DNA from: an uncultured Lachnospiraceae bacterium
Lineage (GTDB): Bacteria; Bacillota; Clostridia; Lachnospirales; Lachnospiraceae
DNA length: 15,828 nucleotides
Reading direction: 5' to 3'
Assembly: GCA_934338765.1 (NCBI GenBank)
Contig: CAKRHL010000034.1
Span: 1 to 15,828, forward strand
Shown here piece after piece: positions 15,191 through 15,828 of this stretch. The translations under genes and the position numbers were made by a program. The notes beneath the pieces were generated by a model. It was given only the letters and a program-made list of their open reading frames with translations, made no database searches and was not told the DNA's origin. Each line of letters opens with the position of its first letter. The first letter of the stretch is position 1.

Positions 15191-15826
15191 TCAGACCAGC
15201 TCTTTCAAGAATATCTGCATCAGCCGCTGTCCACGTTTGGTGAGACTGTCTTTTCCTTCTTTTACGCACCAGTCGTAGATGATTCCGCGTTCCAGAGAGA
15301 AATAATTGTCAGCCAGCTCCTTTGCATCTTCGCCGGGACGAAGTTCTCCTTTTTCCTGTCCCTCCCGGATAAGCTGTGGGATCAGAGAATAATAAAAACG
15401 CGTTTTATTCATGAGATTATGTCTTACATCGGAATCCTCCATATATAAATGCTTTACCAGAGGAAAAGGAACCTCGGTTTCGATCATGCGAAAAAGCTCC
15501 TGATTCAGATATAATAATGTATCATAGTGGCTGAGACGGGGATTGATCTGCACCATCAGATCGGCATATTTCCGATCGAACAGATCTCCCAGAGTATATT
15601 CCAGATCGTCCTTTTTCTCAAAATGTTTATAAAAAATTTCCAGTGAAACTTTGGCACGTGATACCACATCCTTGATGCTGGTTGCTTCATATCCTTTTTC
15701 GTGGAAAAGCTGCCAGGCGGCACGGACGATACGGCTGCGGTCACTTTCTTCGGGAGTTTCCTTTTGTGTTCCCAGCAAAAATCCCATTTCCAGGGGATCT
15801 TCCTGGTCCAGGATCCATGTATTCAT
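15191..15826 (-). CDS. TetR/AcrR family transcriptional regulator (start near window edge)
   Basis: This dimeric DNA-binding repressor, at least 211 residues, has the TetR N-terminal helix-turn-helix at about residues 30-76: R-I-V-R-A-A-W-Q-L-F, G-Y-E-A-T-S-I-K-D-V, then the recognition end I-F-Y-K-H-F followed by K-K-D-D-L. The C-terminal ligand domain is helical and of normal length. The first available ATG is at 15824-15826, two bases from the window end, so no ribosome site can be checked and the true start may lie outside. About 28 residues precede the helix-turn-helix, longer than typical; an internal ATG at residue 14 has no obvious ribosome site. Target and ligand are unknown; candidates include genes beyond the right edge or the neighbouring EamA exporter. 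Confidence 0.88.
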   Translation of the reverse strand: MNTWILDQEDPLEMGFLLGTQKETPEESDRSRIVRAAWQLFHEKGYEATSIKDVVSRAKVSLEIFYKHFEKKDDLEYTLGDLFDRKYADLMVQINPRLSHYDTLLYLNQELFRMIETEVPFPLVKHLYMEDSDVRHNLMNKTRFYYSLIPQLIREGQEKGELRPGEDAKELADNYFSLERGIIYDWCVKEGKDSLTKRGQRLMQIFLKELV

Positions 15827-15828
15827 AC

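Noticed and set aside
1..15828. CRISPR arrays, tRNA/rRNA genes, transposases or integrases
   Set aside because: No periodic repeat-spacer array, cloverleaf-like gene, rRNA motif or recombinase/transposase frame was seen on either strand.

Overview
The window looks like chromosome from a low-to-moderate GC Bacillota, most likely a gut Lachnospiraceae-type Clostridium relative. This rests on strong GGAGG ribosome sites on nearly every gene, clostridial promoter boxes, a lipoprotein-anchored polar amino acid ABC importer, a Cthe_2159-like carbohydrate-binding gene and a cytidylate-kinase-like protein. The genus cannot be fixed from the sequence.

Positions 1-4600 are a strikingly A/T-rich block (for example only 9 G/C in 3061-3120, against 33 in 8461-8520). 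It holds one tight operon of three large genes with no housekeeping role I recognise: a helical protein (128-1171), a protein with a GHKL/histidine-kinase-type ATPase end (1196-3016), and a protein with a receiver-like N-terminus and a HEPN-type R-N-x3-H motif (3029-4567). The first two proteins share a sequence motif in their N-terminal halves, so they may carry related sensor modules. My reading is a horizontally acquired stress or anti-phage module, in which a phospho-relay-like pair controls a HEPN ribonuclease. The layout recalls defensive two-component (Detocs-type) systems but differs in the effector and in the first gene. This is the most novel part of the window.

A terminator hairpin (4602-4637) separates this block from a convergent, broken gene for a secreted beta-helix carbohydrate-binding protein (4664-6466, minus strand). 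That gene has lost its signal peptide and carries two frame changes. From 6500 rightward the DNA is ordinary chromosome. It holds a D-2-hydroxyacid (glycerate/hydroxypyruvate-type) dehydrogenase; the aguA-aguB pair converting agmatine to putrescine; a ZIP metal transporter; a three-gene polar amino acid ABC importer (lipoprotein, permease, ATPase); a cytidylate-kinase-like protein followed closely by an EamA/DMT exporter; and a convergent TetR regulator cut by the window edge.

The non-coding gaps are short (none over 300 bases) but rich in signals. There are good sigma-A promoters ahead of the dehydrogenase, agu, ZIP and ABC units. Intrinsic terminators sit between promoter and start codon of both the agu and ABC units, suggesting attenuation. 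An operator-like palindrome covers the ZIP promoter, and a set of mutually exclusive hairpins lies between the binding-protein and permease genes.
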